A stretch of 64,000 bases of DNA from a virus, in IMG/VR virus record IMGVR_UViG_3300024505_000434, positions 1-64,000 of that record. The stretch is one strand, 5' to 3'. Shown here piece after piece: positions 21,936 through 30,718 of this stretch (positions are counted from its first letter, which is position 1; each line of letters opens with the position of its first letter). Under the pieces are notes generated by a model. The model saw only the letters and a list, made by a program, of their open reading frames with translations, was not told where the DNA came from and did no database searches. The position numbers were made by a program, and so were the translations under genes.

Positions 21936-24329
21936 TTATTGGCGAACAACTGTGCTACAACCCGCTGGATTTGTACAACTTTGAATGATGCTAAATGATT
22001 TGCCGCCTGTTTGTTGCAGGTCAACACTGGCTGGGCCACCTGCGTTAGTTACATCAATAACTGCTCTGTTAGCAGTATTTCCTGTTTGTGTCACTAGTGC
22101 TGAGTTGTTATTTCCTGTTAGTGTAATATCAGCGAAATGGCCAGCACCGCCAGACTGTGTAGTGTTTACAGTATTAATATCGCCTGTAACTTTACTGAAC
22201 AATATGTGATTACCGGTTTGTGTATGATTTACAGTATTACCATTTCCTTGTATTTTAGTTTCAGCATAATTTGAACCACTAGCATTTGACTGATTAGTAG
22301 TTATGTTATTGCCCCACCCAGGCACTTCTTGCTTTAAGTAGTTACTGCCAGTTTGAGTATTATTAACAATATTGTTGTTTCCTTCTAAGGTAAATTCGAT
22401 TTTGTTCTTAGTACCACTTTGTGTAATAGTTACATTATTGTTAGTACCGTATGTTTGTGTGATGTACAATTCGTTATTGTAGTTTTGTGTACCGTTGTTC
22501 CAAGTATTAATTCTAGTTTGTTTAACATCTATATCTGCTGGAGGAACGTATGAGCCACCGCTACCTATAACTTGATCACCAGGCGCATTTGTTTGTGTAA
22601 TTGTTCCACCTTCAACTACTGGTCCTAATAAAACTGTTGTACCCGACACGTCAACTACTGCGCTGTTAGAATAAACAAATCCACTAGTGTCAATTGTATT
22701 TGTTTCAGTAATCCACCCTGTAGTAAATGCAGAGTTAGGTACGTTCATACGGCCTGCACCGTAGTCCCATTGAAAACGTAGTCCATAGCCGCCGGTGTCG
22801 TTCCAGTACCATGCTTCAAAATTATAAGTCTGTCCTGCTACTATGTCTATCCAGCCAGACGCTGTATAGCCACCTATACTCTGAAGTTGGAATGTAGATC
22901 TATCGTTGATAACTGTTTGTCCGTTTACACTCATAACAAATCCGTCATCGCTGTTGCTATAGAAGTATAATCTATATACAGTACCTGCAGGATAATTTTG
23001 TGTCGTCGGAGCAGTAATCGTTCCGTTGAATCTAACTAAGGTACCAGTGTCCATATTTGGAAAACTGCCGTTAGTCGGAACATAAACTCCGTTACTAGTT
23101 GTACCAATACTAACAGGCTGTCCACCAGGTGGCATATCAGGTACACGATATGGCCCTAACCAGTTTTTAATACAACCTAACCAACCGCAGTTATAAGTGT
23201 AAGGATCGAATTTGTAGACTTTATAGTTTAATCCCTGCTGTATGTTTTGTGTTGTAGTTGTTGCTGTGCCGTTTGCTTCTATGGTGCTGCCATTAACGCC
23301 GGTTGTAGTAACTGTATTAATTGGTGTTGTAGTTGTTGTCAGAACACCGTTTACAATTTTTGTAGTTACTACGTTAGACGCAACCTTAGTTTGATATACT
23401 GCTTCAGTACCATTTGTACTTGTGCTAGTTCCGTCGCTGTAAGTTGTTGTAGTTACAGGTGTGCGATAAACAGTAGTTGTATTACCATTAACCACAGTTC
23501 TAGTTGTATAAGTTACACTAGTTCCTGTTACTGTAGGAGTCGGAGCAGGAGCCGCACCGGCAGTTGCGCCCGTGCCAGCATTGGTCACTGACATTGTGTT
23601 ATTATATCCACCAGCAGTACCACTAGTAGTACCACCAGTAGCACTAGGGCCGCCACCGTTAGCGTTAGCAACTAAGCCAACTGTACTCGAACCAGGCACT
23701 CCATCGCTGTTAACGATACAGGCATTTGATCCGCCCCATGCACCTTGACAAGCACCGAACCCTGGATTTGATACCCAACCTTGTGCTGTTATATTATTAT
23801 AAGGCCCAAACTCCGGGTTATACAATAAGTTGCCGCCGCCATTAAGTTGGAATGTAGGAGCACGATACCAAGGACCATAATCACCTGCCCAGTAACTTCC
23901 ATCAATACCGTACATACTGACTGTGGCATAGGCTACTTGGCTTGCTTGTGCCGCAGTAAGCGTTGCACTGATAGTTACTGTAGTCCAAGGTACCGCAGTA
24001 TCAATACAAGGATTACCACACACAGCATTTGGGTTTGGTAAGTTAGCAGAGTTAGTTGAGTTTACGCTAGTGATTAATCCACCACTGCTGTTATAGAACT
24101 GTATCTTTACGTTAGCCGTATCACTTTGTCCTGCACGGCCGCCGCCGTTGTGTGCTAGTACACTCATTGTAAATGTACCGCCTTGTTGCATATTACTATC
24201 AAACACTACTTGTTGACTAATTGTAGTAGTAACATAAGCAGTAGCAATAGCATTATAAGTCACAGCCTGACTATGTGCGCTAATGCACACAGTTAAAAAC
24301 ACAAGGAACTGTAATAAACGTTTTATCAT
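21936..24329 (-). CDS. secreted PA14-curlin adhesin
   Basis: 797 residues: a signal peptide (ending SAHSQA), a beta-rich N-terminal region, a Thr/Gly/Val-rich linker with many TTT runs, a PA14-like domain (about 390-540, with the YFYSNSDDGFVMSVNG core) and a C-terminal array of curlin-like repeats (N-x-Q-T-G type, about 600-780). PA14 domains bind sugars; curlin repeats form or join amyloid fibres. It would be exported through CsgG and attach a carbohydrate-binding head to the fibre. Start overlaps the FecR gene stop. Confidence 0.8.
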   Translation of the reverse strand: MIKRLLQFLVFLTVCISAHSQAVTYNAIATAYVTTTISQQVVFDSNMQQGGTFTMSVLAHNGGGRAGQSDTANVKIQFYNSSGGLITSVNSTNSANLPNPNAVCGNPCIDTAVPWTTVTISATLTAAQASQVAYATVSMYGIDGSYWAGDYGPWYRAPTFQLNGGGNLLYNPEFGPYNNITAQGWVSNPGFGACQGAWGGSNACIVNSDGVPGSSTVGLVANANGGGPSATGGTTSGTAGGYNNTMSVTNAGTGATAGAAPAPTPTVTGTSVTYTTRTVVNGNTTTVYRTPVTTTTYSDGTSTSTNGTEAVYQTKVASNVVTTKIVNGVLTTTTTPINTVTTTGVNGSTIEANGTATTTTQNIQQGLNYKVYKFDPYTYNCGWLGCIKNWLGPYRVPDMPPGGQPVSIGTTSNGVYVPTNGSFPNMDTGTLVRFNGTITAPTTQNYPAGTVYRLYFYSNSDDGFVMSVNGQTVINDRSTFQLQSIGGYTASGWIDIVAGQTYNFEAWYWNDTGGYGLRFQWDYGAGRMNVPNSAFTTGWITETNTIDTSGFVYSNSAVVDVSGTTVLLGPVVEGGTITQTNAPGDQVIGSGGSYVPPADIDVKQTRINTWNNGTQNYNNELYITQTYGTNNNVTITQSGTKNKIEFTLEGNNNIVNNTQTGSNYLKQEVPGWGNNITTNQSNASGSNYAETKIQGNGNTVNHTQTGNHILFSKVTGDINTVNTTQSGGAGHFADITLTGNNNSALVTQTGNTANRAVIDVTNAGGPASVDLQQTGGKSFSIIQSCTNPAGCSTVVRQ

Positions 24330-25432
24330 TTTTGTATCAAGGTAATAATAGTATTACCTCCCTGATTTATTCTGTTCTTAAATTCTAAATTGCCCTGTGT
24401 TTGTAATATTGTTGAGTTTTGTGTGAGTGGTGTTTTAACACATTGTATGTCAGCACCGTTGTCGCGACAGAGTTCAACACTCATATCATCTTTGTAGGCT
24501 ATAATGCCACTGGACTTTTTATAGTCTGGTAGCACAGGATCTACAGGATCTAAAAACTTTTGATCCAGTATGTTTCCCACAATGTCGAATAAGTTAGCAA
24601 GGAAATCATTAGACAAAAAGTTTTTGGCTAACTTATCTTCATAAATCATATTGGCCTGCATATCTAAATAATTCTCCAAACCTTTCTCTTTTAAAAAGTC
24701 AAAGTCTAAAGCATTAAATGTTCTCTGTTGTTCTTGTTGTGCTTGTTTGACTTCGCGCGGAGGACTGACAATTAACATATTGCCAATGGCCATTTCACTT
24801 AGATTTAATACTTTAGGCGGTGTAGGAGGTTGTGTTCTACTTTGAACTTTAGTTACTTGGAAGGGTTGATTTAGTATTACAGTACCTACATCATTGCTAA
24901 CTTCAATACTGCCAGTCTTACAGTTAGTTTCAATATCTCTAACTGAGCGTGTTGGTCTATCATTAGGACAACTAGGTAAAAGAATAATTGTACTTTCGCC
25001 TAGCTCGTCTACAGTGGCAGTAAAGTCAGTACCGCGTACAGCAACAGTAGCACTAGGAGTAGAAAGGGCCACATTCTGAGGCGAATTCTTAGCAATCTGT
25101 CCAGACGCATAACGAACTGTGCCAAGAGCAATCTTAGCACCTAGTTTACCCGCCTTACTTTTTGGATCATAAACGAAATCATCAATTACAAGTTTAGAAT
25201 TTTCATTGACTTGGACTTTAGTATCGTCCTCAAATGTTATCCCCACCTTGCCCTGCTGGGTCTTGATCGCATCGTTCATTTCCACTCCAGTCCCTTTCGA
25301 CGCCGTTAGTGTCGAATTCTGTCTCTGGATAGTCGGGGGTGTATTGATTTGTTCCGTTACTTTGCCTATCGCGGCGTAGGCCAACGATGTACTCAGCAAC
25401 GGAACGCATAATACTACCATCCATAATTTCAT
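24326..25432 (-). CDS. secreted FecR-domain protein
   Basis: 368 residues: signal peptide (cleaved near YAA), a FecR domain (about 45-165; GVEMNDAIKTQQGKVGITF and TPSATVAVRGTDF) and a helical C-terminal half with four cysteines near the end. FecR domains of this periplasmic type are often found with CHASE2 cyclases and surface-fibre loci. It begins 9 nt downstream of the curlin gene, so it is expressed with the fibre genes and may sense or control fibre export. Confidence 0.85.
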   Translation of the reverse strand: MKLWMVVLCVPLLSTSLAYAAIGKVTEQINTPPTIQRQNSTLTASKGTGVEMNDAIKTQQGKVGITFEDDTKVQVNENSKLVIDDFVYDPKSKAGKLGAKIALGTVRYASGQIAKNSPQNVALSTPSATVAVRGTDFTATVDELGESTIILLPSCPNDRPTRSVRDIETNCKTGSIEVSNDVGTVILNQPFQVTKVQSRTQPPTPPKVLNLSEMAIGNMLIVSPPREVKQAQQEQQRTFNALDFDFLKEKGLENYLDMQANMIYEDKLAKNFLSNDFLANLFDIVGNILDQKFLDPVDPVLPDYKKSSGIIAYKDDMSVELCRDNGADIQCVKTPLTQNSTILQTQGNLEFKNRINQGGNTIITLIQK

Positions 25433-25441
25433 GGAACCCTC

Positions 25442-26416
25442 TTAGTTTTTCTGTAAAATAGTGTAAGTGTTGCCACTTCCTGATATAGCAAGATTAGTTA
25501 GATTGCTAACTGATCCTTGTTGTGTAATACCAATAGTATTAGTACTACCTGTTACAGATAACGTTGTGCTGTGTCCAGTAGCAGATCCACCTGTTTGTGC
25601 AAGTGTAATGCCATTGCTACCGCCTGTTACAGTAATACTAGCATAGTGATCGTACGCACCAGTTTGTGTTACGTCTGTAGTATTACCAGAACCTGTGATG
25701 TTGATAATTGCTTGAGCACCAGTTACACCGTATGCACTCTGTGTTACAGATGTAGTGTTAGTTGCACCAACAGTTGTTAGACTAACTTGACCTTTGTTTC
25801 CGGTCATGTTAAGTGTAGTTGCGTTGCCGCCGCCACCTGTTTGACTAACAGTTGCTACAGTTTCATCAGCGTTGATTGTACCTGTAAATGTGTTGTTAGC
25901 ACCACCACTAGTTCCAACAGTTAATTGGTTACTTGTACCAGTCATGTTAAGTGTTGTAGTTGCACTACCGCCACTTTGAACAAAACTAACAACGTTACCA
26001 CTGGCTGTGCCTGTACCATTATTGTTAATATTAATGTAACCTGTGTTTCCACCACCACTTACTTGGTAATTTAAATTCACACCAATATTAGCATAACCTT
26101 GTACAGTACCACCTTGTGTTGAGTTAACACCTAACGCCAATACGTTAGTTGCTCCTGTTTGCTCAATGTTGATAGTCTGTGCGGCACCAGTTAGTTTAGC
26201 AGGATCAGTTGTTCCACCTGCTGTGCCATTTAATAATATACCCTTTACTTTGTTTCCTGCTCCGTCTTGAGTCATAGTAATAGTACTATTATCGCCGGAC
26301 TGATCAATGTAAATGCTATTGTCAGCCGCATAACCCAATGTTGTCATTGCAGACAACACCAGAATTGTGAGTAATTTTCTCGACAACCCACCAGCGCCTG
26401 TGATTCTCTTATGCAT
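25442..26416 (-). CDS. curlin-repeat amyloid subunit (CsgA/CsgB-like)
   Basis: 324 residues: a basic N-terminus and signal peptide (cleaved near GYAA), then about ten curlin-type repeats of the pattern Q-x-G-x-x-N...(I/V)-x-Q, for example IDQSGDNSTITMTQDG and ITQQGS. CsgA and CsgB build the curli amyloid fibre on the cell surface. At 324 residues it is twice the length of E. coli CsgA. The preceding 83-nt leader contains TGGTCTTAGACCA and lacks a clear ribosome-binding site, suggesting regulated translation. Confidence 0.88.
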   Translation of the reverse strand: MHKRITGAGGLSRKLLTILVLSAMTTLGYAADNSIYIDQSGDNSTITMTQDGAGNKVKGILLNGTAGGTTDPAKLTGAAQTINIEQTGATNVLALGVNSTQGGTVQGYANIGVNLNYQVSGGGNTGYININNNGTGTASGNVVSFVQSGGSATTTLNMTGTSNQLTVGTSGGANNTFTGTINADETVATVSQTGGGGNATTLNMTGNKGQVSLTTVGATNTTSVTQSAYGVTGAQAIINITGSGNTTDVTQTGAYDHYASITVTGGSNGITLAQTGGSATGHSTTLSVTGSTNTIGITQQGSVSNLTNLAISGSGNTYTILQKN

Positions 26417-26499
26417 CGTTTTTACAGAATTAGGTTATCTTCCCTAACTCGCTCCTTGGTCTAAGACCATTAAAAAATTTAAAGTGCTACCTCTCTTTC

Positions 26500-27669
26500 T
26501 TATTTTTGTTTGTTAACTACTTCTTTTTTAACAAACCCTTTACGCTTCTCTACGTCCTGCACTTGTACCCAATCACCTTCGCTCCCGGTTATGAATACTC
26601 GTGTATTTGGCTTAAACTGCCAAGTCCTTTGACTCTTTTCGTTTGGCTCCTTGTATATAAACTGAGCATCCTTTAGAATTGCTTCTGTAGGTAACTTCTC
26701 TAGTTCTTTTGCGGCGGTACTGGGTACGGCCTTGGTTTCGGTTTCGGATTTGGTTTGTGATTGAACCACGACATCTTTCTTCTCCTCTACTTTAACTTCT
26801 TCTTTAATCTCAGAGCTAATTACCGGCTGGGCCGCTGGTGCTGGTACAGGTGCCTTGGCCGCTGGTGCGGATTCTGGTTTAAACTCCCATACACCTTTAC
26901 GTTGTCCTTCCTTAATTAACTCTACGACTGCCATTTCAATAGTTGCCTTTGTAGCGTAAGTGCCAGGTTCATTGATAGTTAAACCTGCTTCTGCTTCAAA
27001 TGCCTTAGTGCCTGCGTCAAAGAATTTTAATGCAGATACGCTGTCTGCTGAACTTAAGATAGTCTTTTGTACTGTCACTGTGGCTAATACCTTACCAGTG
27101 TTTACGCTAACTGCTCGTAAACTTACTGTTACTGTATCAGTGCTCCACTGTGTATTTTTGCCTATGCCAAATATACGTTGACCTACACCACCGCTGGTAG
27201 TGCTTTGATCGTAGCCTACTATTCCGCCTTCTACAATAATTCCAGCGAATTGCATTGGTAGCAATGGTTTAGCATCTTTACCTTCATATGCTTCGCGCAT
27301 TTGCCTAATAATTAAACGTTCTTTAGTTAGGTTATCAATGCCCACACGTTCTACAACGTCGAACCATTGACCGCGTCCTACATTTTGTAATGCCTGTATT
27401 AAGAATGTTTCTGCACCCTGTGTCACTGCTGTTGATAAACTGGCAATGTTTGCCTGCGGTCTACGTTGACCTGTTTTATCAGTAAAACTATAAACGGCCA
27501 CGCTTAGTGGTCTTCCAGCGATTGGACTAGGTATTGTATCAAATTCTTTCTTAACATTAGTCATTTGCCCTGTAACTTCAGGACTCTTGTCTAGTACTCC
27601 AGTTGTCTGCATAACAGCACAACCTGAAAGCATAGTTAAAACTGCTAGGGATAGTATTGTCTTTTTCAT
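26500..27669 (-). CDS. csgG: CsgG-like curli secretion channel with SH3 tail
   Basis: 389 residues: lipoprotein signal with lipobox LSGC (Cys17), a CsgG domain (about 45-270, with VAVYSFTDKTGQ and the long TTSGGVG...LRAVSVNTGKV strand region), a Pro/Ala/Lys linker and a C-terminal SH3-like domain (about 325-385). CsgG forms the nonameric outer-membrane pore that exports curlin. E. coli CsgG has 277 residues and no SH3 domain, so the tail is an addition that might bind peptidoglycan. Confidence 0.9.
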   Translation of the reverse strand: MKKTILSLAVLTMLSGCAVMQTTGVLDKSPEVTGQMTNVKKEFDTIPSPIAGRPLSVAVYSFTDKTGQRRPQANIASLSTAVTQGAETFLIQALQNVGRGQWFDVVERVGIDNLTKERLIIRQMREAYEGKDAKPLLPMQFAGIIVEGGIVGYDQSTTSGGVGQRIFGIGKNTQWSTDTVTVSLRAVSVNTGKVLATVTVQKTILSSADSVSALKFFDAGTKAFEAEAGLTINEPGTYATKATIEMAVVELIKEGQRKGVWEFKPESAPAAKAPVPAPAAQPVISSEIKEEVKVEEKKDVVVQSQTKSETETKAVPSTAAKELEKLPTEAILKDAQFIYKEPNEKSQRTWQFKPNTRVFITGSEGDWVQVQDVEKRKGFVKKEVVNKQK

Positions 27670-27672
27670 GTC

Positions 27673-28212
27673 TTAGTTCCCCGGCATTTGGAATGAACTT
27701 AATGGAACATACACACAACTCATTCCAGTGTCTGTGCATGATGCTGTACTTGGGTTAGTGGCTGTAGGATCTGCAATCTTTAACATAATGCAGTATCCGT
27801 AGGCTGTTGAACAGTTAGCATCGTTAGCACTACTAACTCTGCCCCAACTAATATAGTTGCCCTGGAAGTCAATGTTGCCAGAACAGTTTGTGTTGCTACT
27901 TGCTGTACAGTTGTTATTGGCAAACATAGCGGTTGCTACGTTCTGACTAATCTGTGCATAGATACGTGATTCTAAGTTACTAACAAACTTAGCAAGGTTG
28001 GTGTTTTTCTTATCTGCGGCTGCTTTGTCAATTTCAGCCTGTAGTTTATCTGCACGTTCTTTCTGACGTGTGCGCTCTTGATTCTCAATGGTTAATACAT
28101 GACTGCTGTAACCTACGCCGTTAAAGGCAGGACTCTTAAAGGTGTAATCACCTAAAGGTGCTGCCGATACAATCATAGGCAATAATGCTATAAGTGATAA
28201 TAGTTTTTTCAT
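27673..28212 (-). CDS. csgF: CsgF-like curli assembly factor
   Basis: 179 residues with a signal peptide (ending VSAA). After it comes YTFKSPAFNGVGYSSHVL, which matches the CsgF N-terminus that plugs into the CsgG pore, then a charged helix and a C-terminal region with ISWGR and several cysteines. CsgF anchors the nucleator to CsgG. It starts the operon csgF-csgG-curlin-FecR-PA14/curlin, with csgG 3 nt downstream. CsgE was not seen. Confidence 0.78.
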   Translation of the reverse strand: MKKLLSLIALLPMIVSAAPLGDYTFKSPAFNGVGYSSHVLTIENQERTRQKERADKLQAEIDKAAADKKNTNLAKFVSNLESRIYAQISQNVATAMFANNNCTASSNTNCSGNIDFQGNYISWGRVSSANDANCSTAYGYCIMLKIADPTATNPSTASCTDTGMSCVYVPLSSFQMPGN

Positions 28213-28279
28213 TCGGTTCGCTCCCGGCTATCTCACTATTATTTAATCTAGAGCAAGAAAGATTCTATTACCACATAAT

Positions 28280-28305
28280 AAAAAAGGGCTCCGAAGAGCC
28301 CTTTT
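28280..28305 (-). terminator. rho-independent terminator
   Basis: AAAAGGGCTC-TTCG-GAGCCCTTTT followed by a T-run on the minus strand, directly behind the BI-1 gene. It separates BI-1 from the curli-like operon. Confidence 0.85.
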
Positions 28306-28326
28306 ATTAATTAACATACTAGTTAA

Positions 28327-29016
28327 TTATTTTCTATCACCAAACAACTGTAGTAAATTAATGAACAGATTAATAAAATCCATATATAGTGTTAATGCAC
28401 CTGTTACTTCGGTTGCAGGATCAGAGTCGATTGAAACCATTTCTCGTATTTGCTGTGTATCGTAAGCAGTTAATCCTAGAAAGATAATAATTGCTAATGC
28501 ACTGATAACCATGGCCATTACACTACTACCAATAAAGATGTTAACAATACTGGCAATAACAATAGCAATCAATCCAATGAACATAAACTGTCCAAGACTT
28601 TCCAAACTACGTTTTGTAAAGTATCCATAGAAGCTCATTGTACCAAACAAGATCGCCGCACCCATAAACGCACTAACAATACTGCCCATGGTAAAGATAG
28701 CAAAAATTGTAGCAAAGCTCAAACCCATTAATGCCGCAAAACCATGTAAGCATAGTTGGGCGACTTGTTTACTAGGGTTATTAGATAGTACCATGCTAAC
28801 ACCAAAGATAGCAACCAGTGGTGCAAAAATTACAATCCACTTCATTACACCTGTAAAGAAGAATTGTAACAATTCTGGGCTAGTACCTACAAAGTAACTA
28901 ACAATCATAGACACAAGAACTGCTAGGCTCATGTGTCCATAGACACGACCCATTGCTTCATTGATCTGTGCGGCTGAACGGTAAATTCCAGTACCTGTGT
29001 AACTTGCACCAAACAT
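28327..29016 (-). CDS. Bax-inhibitor-1 family membrane protein
   Basis: 229 residues with seven predicted membrane segments and the BI-1/YbhL-type C-terminus (LTAYDTQQIREMV). The E. coli relative YccA binds and slows the membrane protease FtsH; others conduct calcium. A phage copy could protect new membrane proteins from FtsH; the SPFH lipoprotein at 6974 belongs to the other known class of FtsH partners. It is preceded by tRNA-Thr, with which it shares a promoter. Confidence 0.88.
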   Translation of the reverse strand: MFGASYTGTGIYRSAAQINEAMGRVYGHMSLAVLVSMIVSYFVGTSPELLQFFFTGVMKWIVIFAPLVAIFGVSMVLSNNPSKQVAQLCLHGFAALMGLSFATIFAIFTMGSIVSAFMGAAILFGTMSFYGYFTKRSLESLGQFMFIGLIAIVIASIVNIFIGSSVMAMVISALAIIIFLGLTAYDTQQIREMVSIDSDPATEVTGALTLYMDFINLFINLLQLFGDRK

Positions 29017-29038
29017 AAATTTCTCCTGAAGTTAAAAA

Positions 29039-29114
29039 TGGTGCCCCTTGTCCGACTCGAACAGACCACCTACTGATTACAAATCAGTTGCTCTACCAGA
29101 TGAGCTAAAGGGGC
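29039..29114 (-). tRNA. tRNA-Thr (TGT), second copy
   Basis: Minus-strand cloverleaf: acceptor GCCCCTT/AAGGGGC fully paired, anticodon stem ACTGA/TCAGT with loop TTTGTAA (anticodon TGT), T-arm GTCTG-TTCGAGT-CGGAC, encoded CCA. Sequence differs from the copy at 240, so it was acquired separately. Confidence 0.93.
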
Positions 29115-29123
29115 AATGTTTTT

Positions 29124-29153
29124 ATTATATATGAACTTCGTAAGATTTGTCAA
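29124..29153 (-). promoter_or_regulatory. sigma70-type promoter
   Basis: Minus strand TTGACA (29148-29153), 18-bp spacer, TATAAT (29124-29129), 10 bp upstream of tRNA-Thr and in front of the BI-1 gene. Confidence 0.7.
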
Positions 29154-29164
29154 CTAGATTTGGC

Positions 29165-30718
29165 TTAACGGATTGCGAAACCCATTTTACCAACTGGTCT
29201 TCTTGTAGCGTAGAAGTTACTGCTGGCATCCAATTTAATTGTGCCCGTGAATACTGGAGGATAGATAACTTCAAAATTGGAGAAGTATGCTCCATTTGAT
29301 GGTTTACCTTCAGCGTCCTTAGTAGGCTTCTGTTGTAATGAAGTTTTGACTTGTAACATATTGGAACGTTCCAGAACTGCTTTGAAGAAAGCATCTGTCT
29401 TGTAGTCCTTGTTTACTTTATTTGCTGTGCCAGTTGCTACTGCGGCTAATAAATGCCAACCAATTCTGTAGTCTGGTCTTGTCGAATCGTCTGTGCCTTT
29501 ATAAACTAACAATCCTTTTAAGTCGCCTAGTGTTTCGTCATCAACATGCGGCTGATCGCTGTCAATGATTTCCATAATTTTTTCTGCTTGTGTACCATCG
29601 ATGATGCCTACTTTGACACCTAATTCTAATGCACCAGCAATAGAACCATTTCGTTTCCATTGTGCGCTTTTAGCCACATAACTCATGTCAGGGTCTTTAA
29701 TAATGTTTACAATGTCTAGTAGCTCTTGGAAGCCTGGGTTGACTTTAGGATCAAACAATCCTTCATAACGTTGCGGGTATGCCGCTATATCGTCTACCAC
29801 ACCAGATACAGATGCCTTTGCGCCGCCTTGCTTGTCTTTGGAACTTACACGAATCTTCACATCACCTGAAAACTTCAAATAACTATCGTATAGTTTTTCA
29901 GCAGGATCGTTTGGAAATTCTACACCAACGGCTTCTTCAAACTTCAAACCCATTCCGGCTTCGGCCTGTTGCCATGCACCACTTAAGAACTTTTTCTTAA
30001 TTAATGAAATTGGTGCGGCTGTTTCACCTAAATCAATTTCGTAACTCTTAGCATAGTCGCCGGCGCCGGGGACAGGATTACTGCTACCAGAAGCAACAGC
30101 CTGCAATAGTTGTACTACCTGTTGTTTAATAGCATCTGCTAGATCATCACGCTCTTGAATAGAACCTTGCACTTGTGTAGGAATATCATCTACAGCAATG
30201 GTTGTATTAGTAGGAATAATTCCAACAGGTTTTAAATTAGTTAGAGCACGTTGTTGTACTCCAGAAATTTTATCTTCCTCTCCTGCTTTGCCGCTTAGTT
30301 GTACATAACCAGTTAGGTCTGAAAACTGTTTAGTCTGTAAGAAGATTGGATAAGCACCTGGCTTCTTAGCAGGCTTAAGAGCGATCCATGCTATGTTCTT
30401 TTTAGATTTTTCATCTTTAAAAATCATTACTAATGCGGCACCTGCTTTTTCAGGTATGCTTAGTCCGCCCACTGGCGGAAGTGTTAGTGCGTTAGATACT
30501 GCTACATTGTTAGCCTTCACATAGTCCATAATCTCTGGAACTAGTTCTTGATAATTGTCTCGCTTGTCTACGTCTTGTGGAAACACTTGAGATGCAATCA
30601 TATGAATAACATTTCCATCTGCATTTTTAAATGCTACACGTTTGCCACGGCCGGCTTCTTCTGCACGGCGGGCCATGCCGCCTTCAGATTCAAATAAAAT
30701 AAATTCTTTTGCTCTCAT
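29165..30718 (-). CDS. capsid-targeted protein, possible nuclease
   Basis: 517 residues starting MRAKEFILFESEGG, with an L-F-E site before Ser, so it carries the proposed capsid-targeting signal. Around residues 240-300 the patterns KFEEAVGVEF and GDVKIRVSSKDKQGGAKAS could form an (E)...D...K nuclease-like core, but this is tentative. No membrane segments. Its ATG overlaps the previous stop (ATGA), coupling it to another capsid-targeted gene. It is probably packaged and injected. Confidence 0.65.
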   Translation of the reverse strand: MRAKEFILFESEGGMARRAEEAGRGKRVAFKNADGNVIHMIASQVFPQDVDKRDNYQELVPEIMDYVKANNVAVSNALTLPPVGGLSIPEKAGAALVMIFKDEKSKKNIAWIALKPAKKPGAYPIFLQTKQFSDLTGYVQLSGKAGEEDKISGVQQRALTNLKPVGIIPTNTTIAVDDIPTQVQGSIQERDDLADAIKQQVVQLLQAVASGSSNPVPGAGDYAKSYEIDLGETAAPISLIKKKFLSGAWQQAEAGMGLKFEEAVGVEFPNDPAEKLYDSYLKFSGDVKIRVSSKDKQGGAKASVSGVVDDIAAYPQRYEGLFDPKVNPGFQELLDIVNIIKDPDMSYVAKSAQWKRNGSIAGALELGVKVGIIDGTQAEKIMEIIDSDQPHVDDETLGDLKGLLVYKGTDDSTRPDYRIGWHLLAAVATGTANKVNKDYKTDAFFKAVLERSNMLQVKTSLQQKPTKDAEGKPSNGAYFSNFEVIYPPVFTGTIKLDASSNFYATRRPVGKMGFAIR

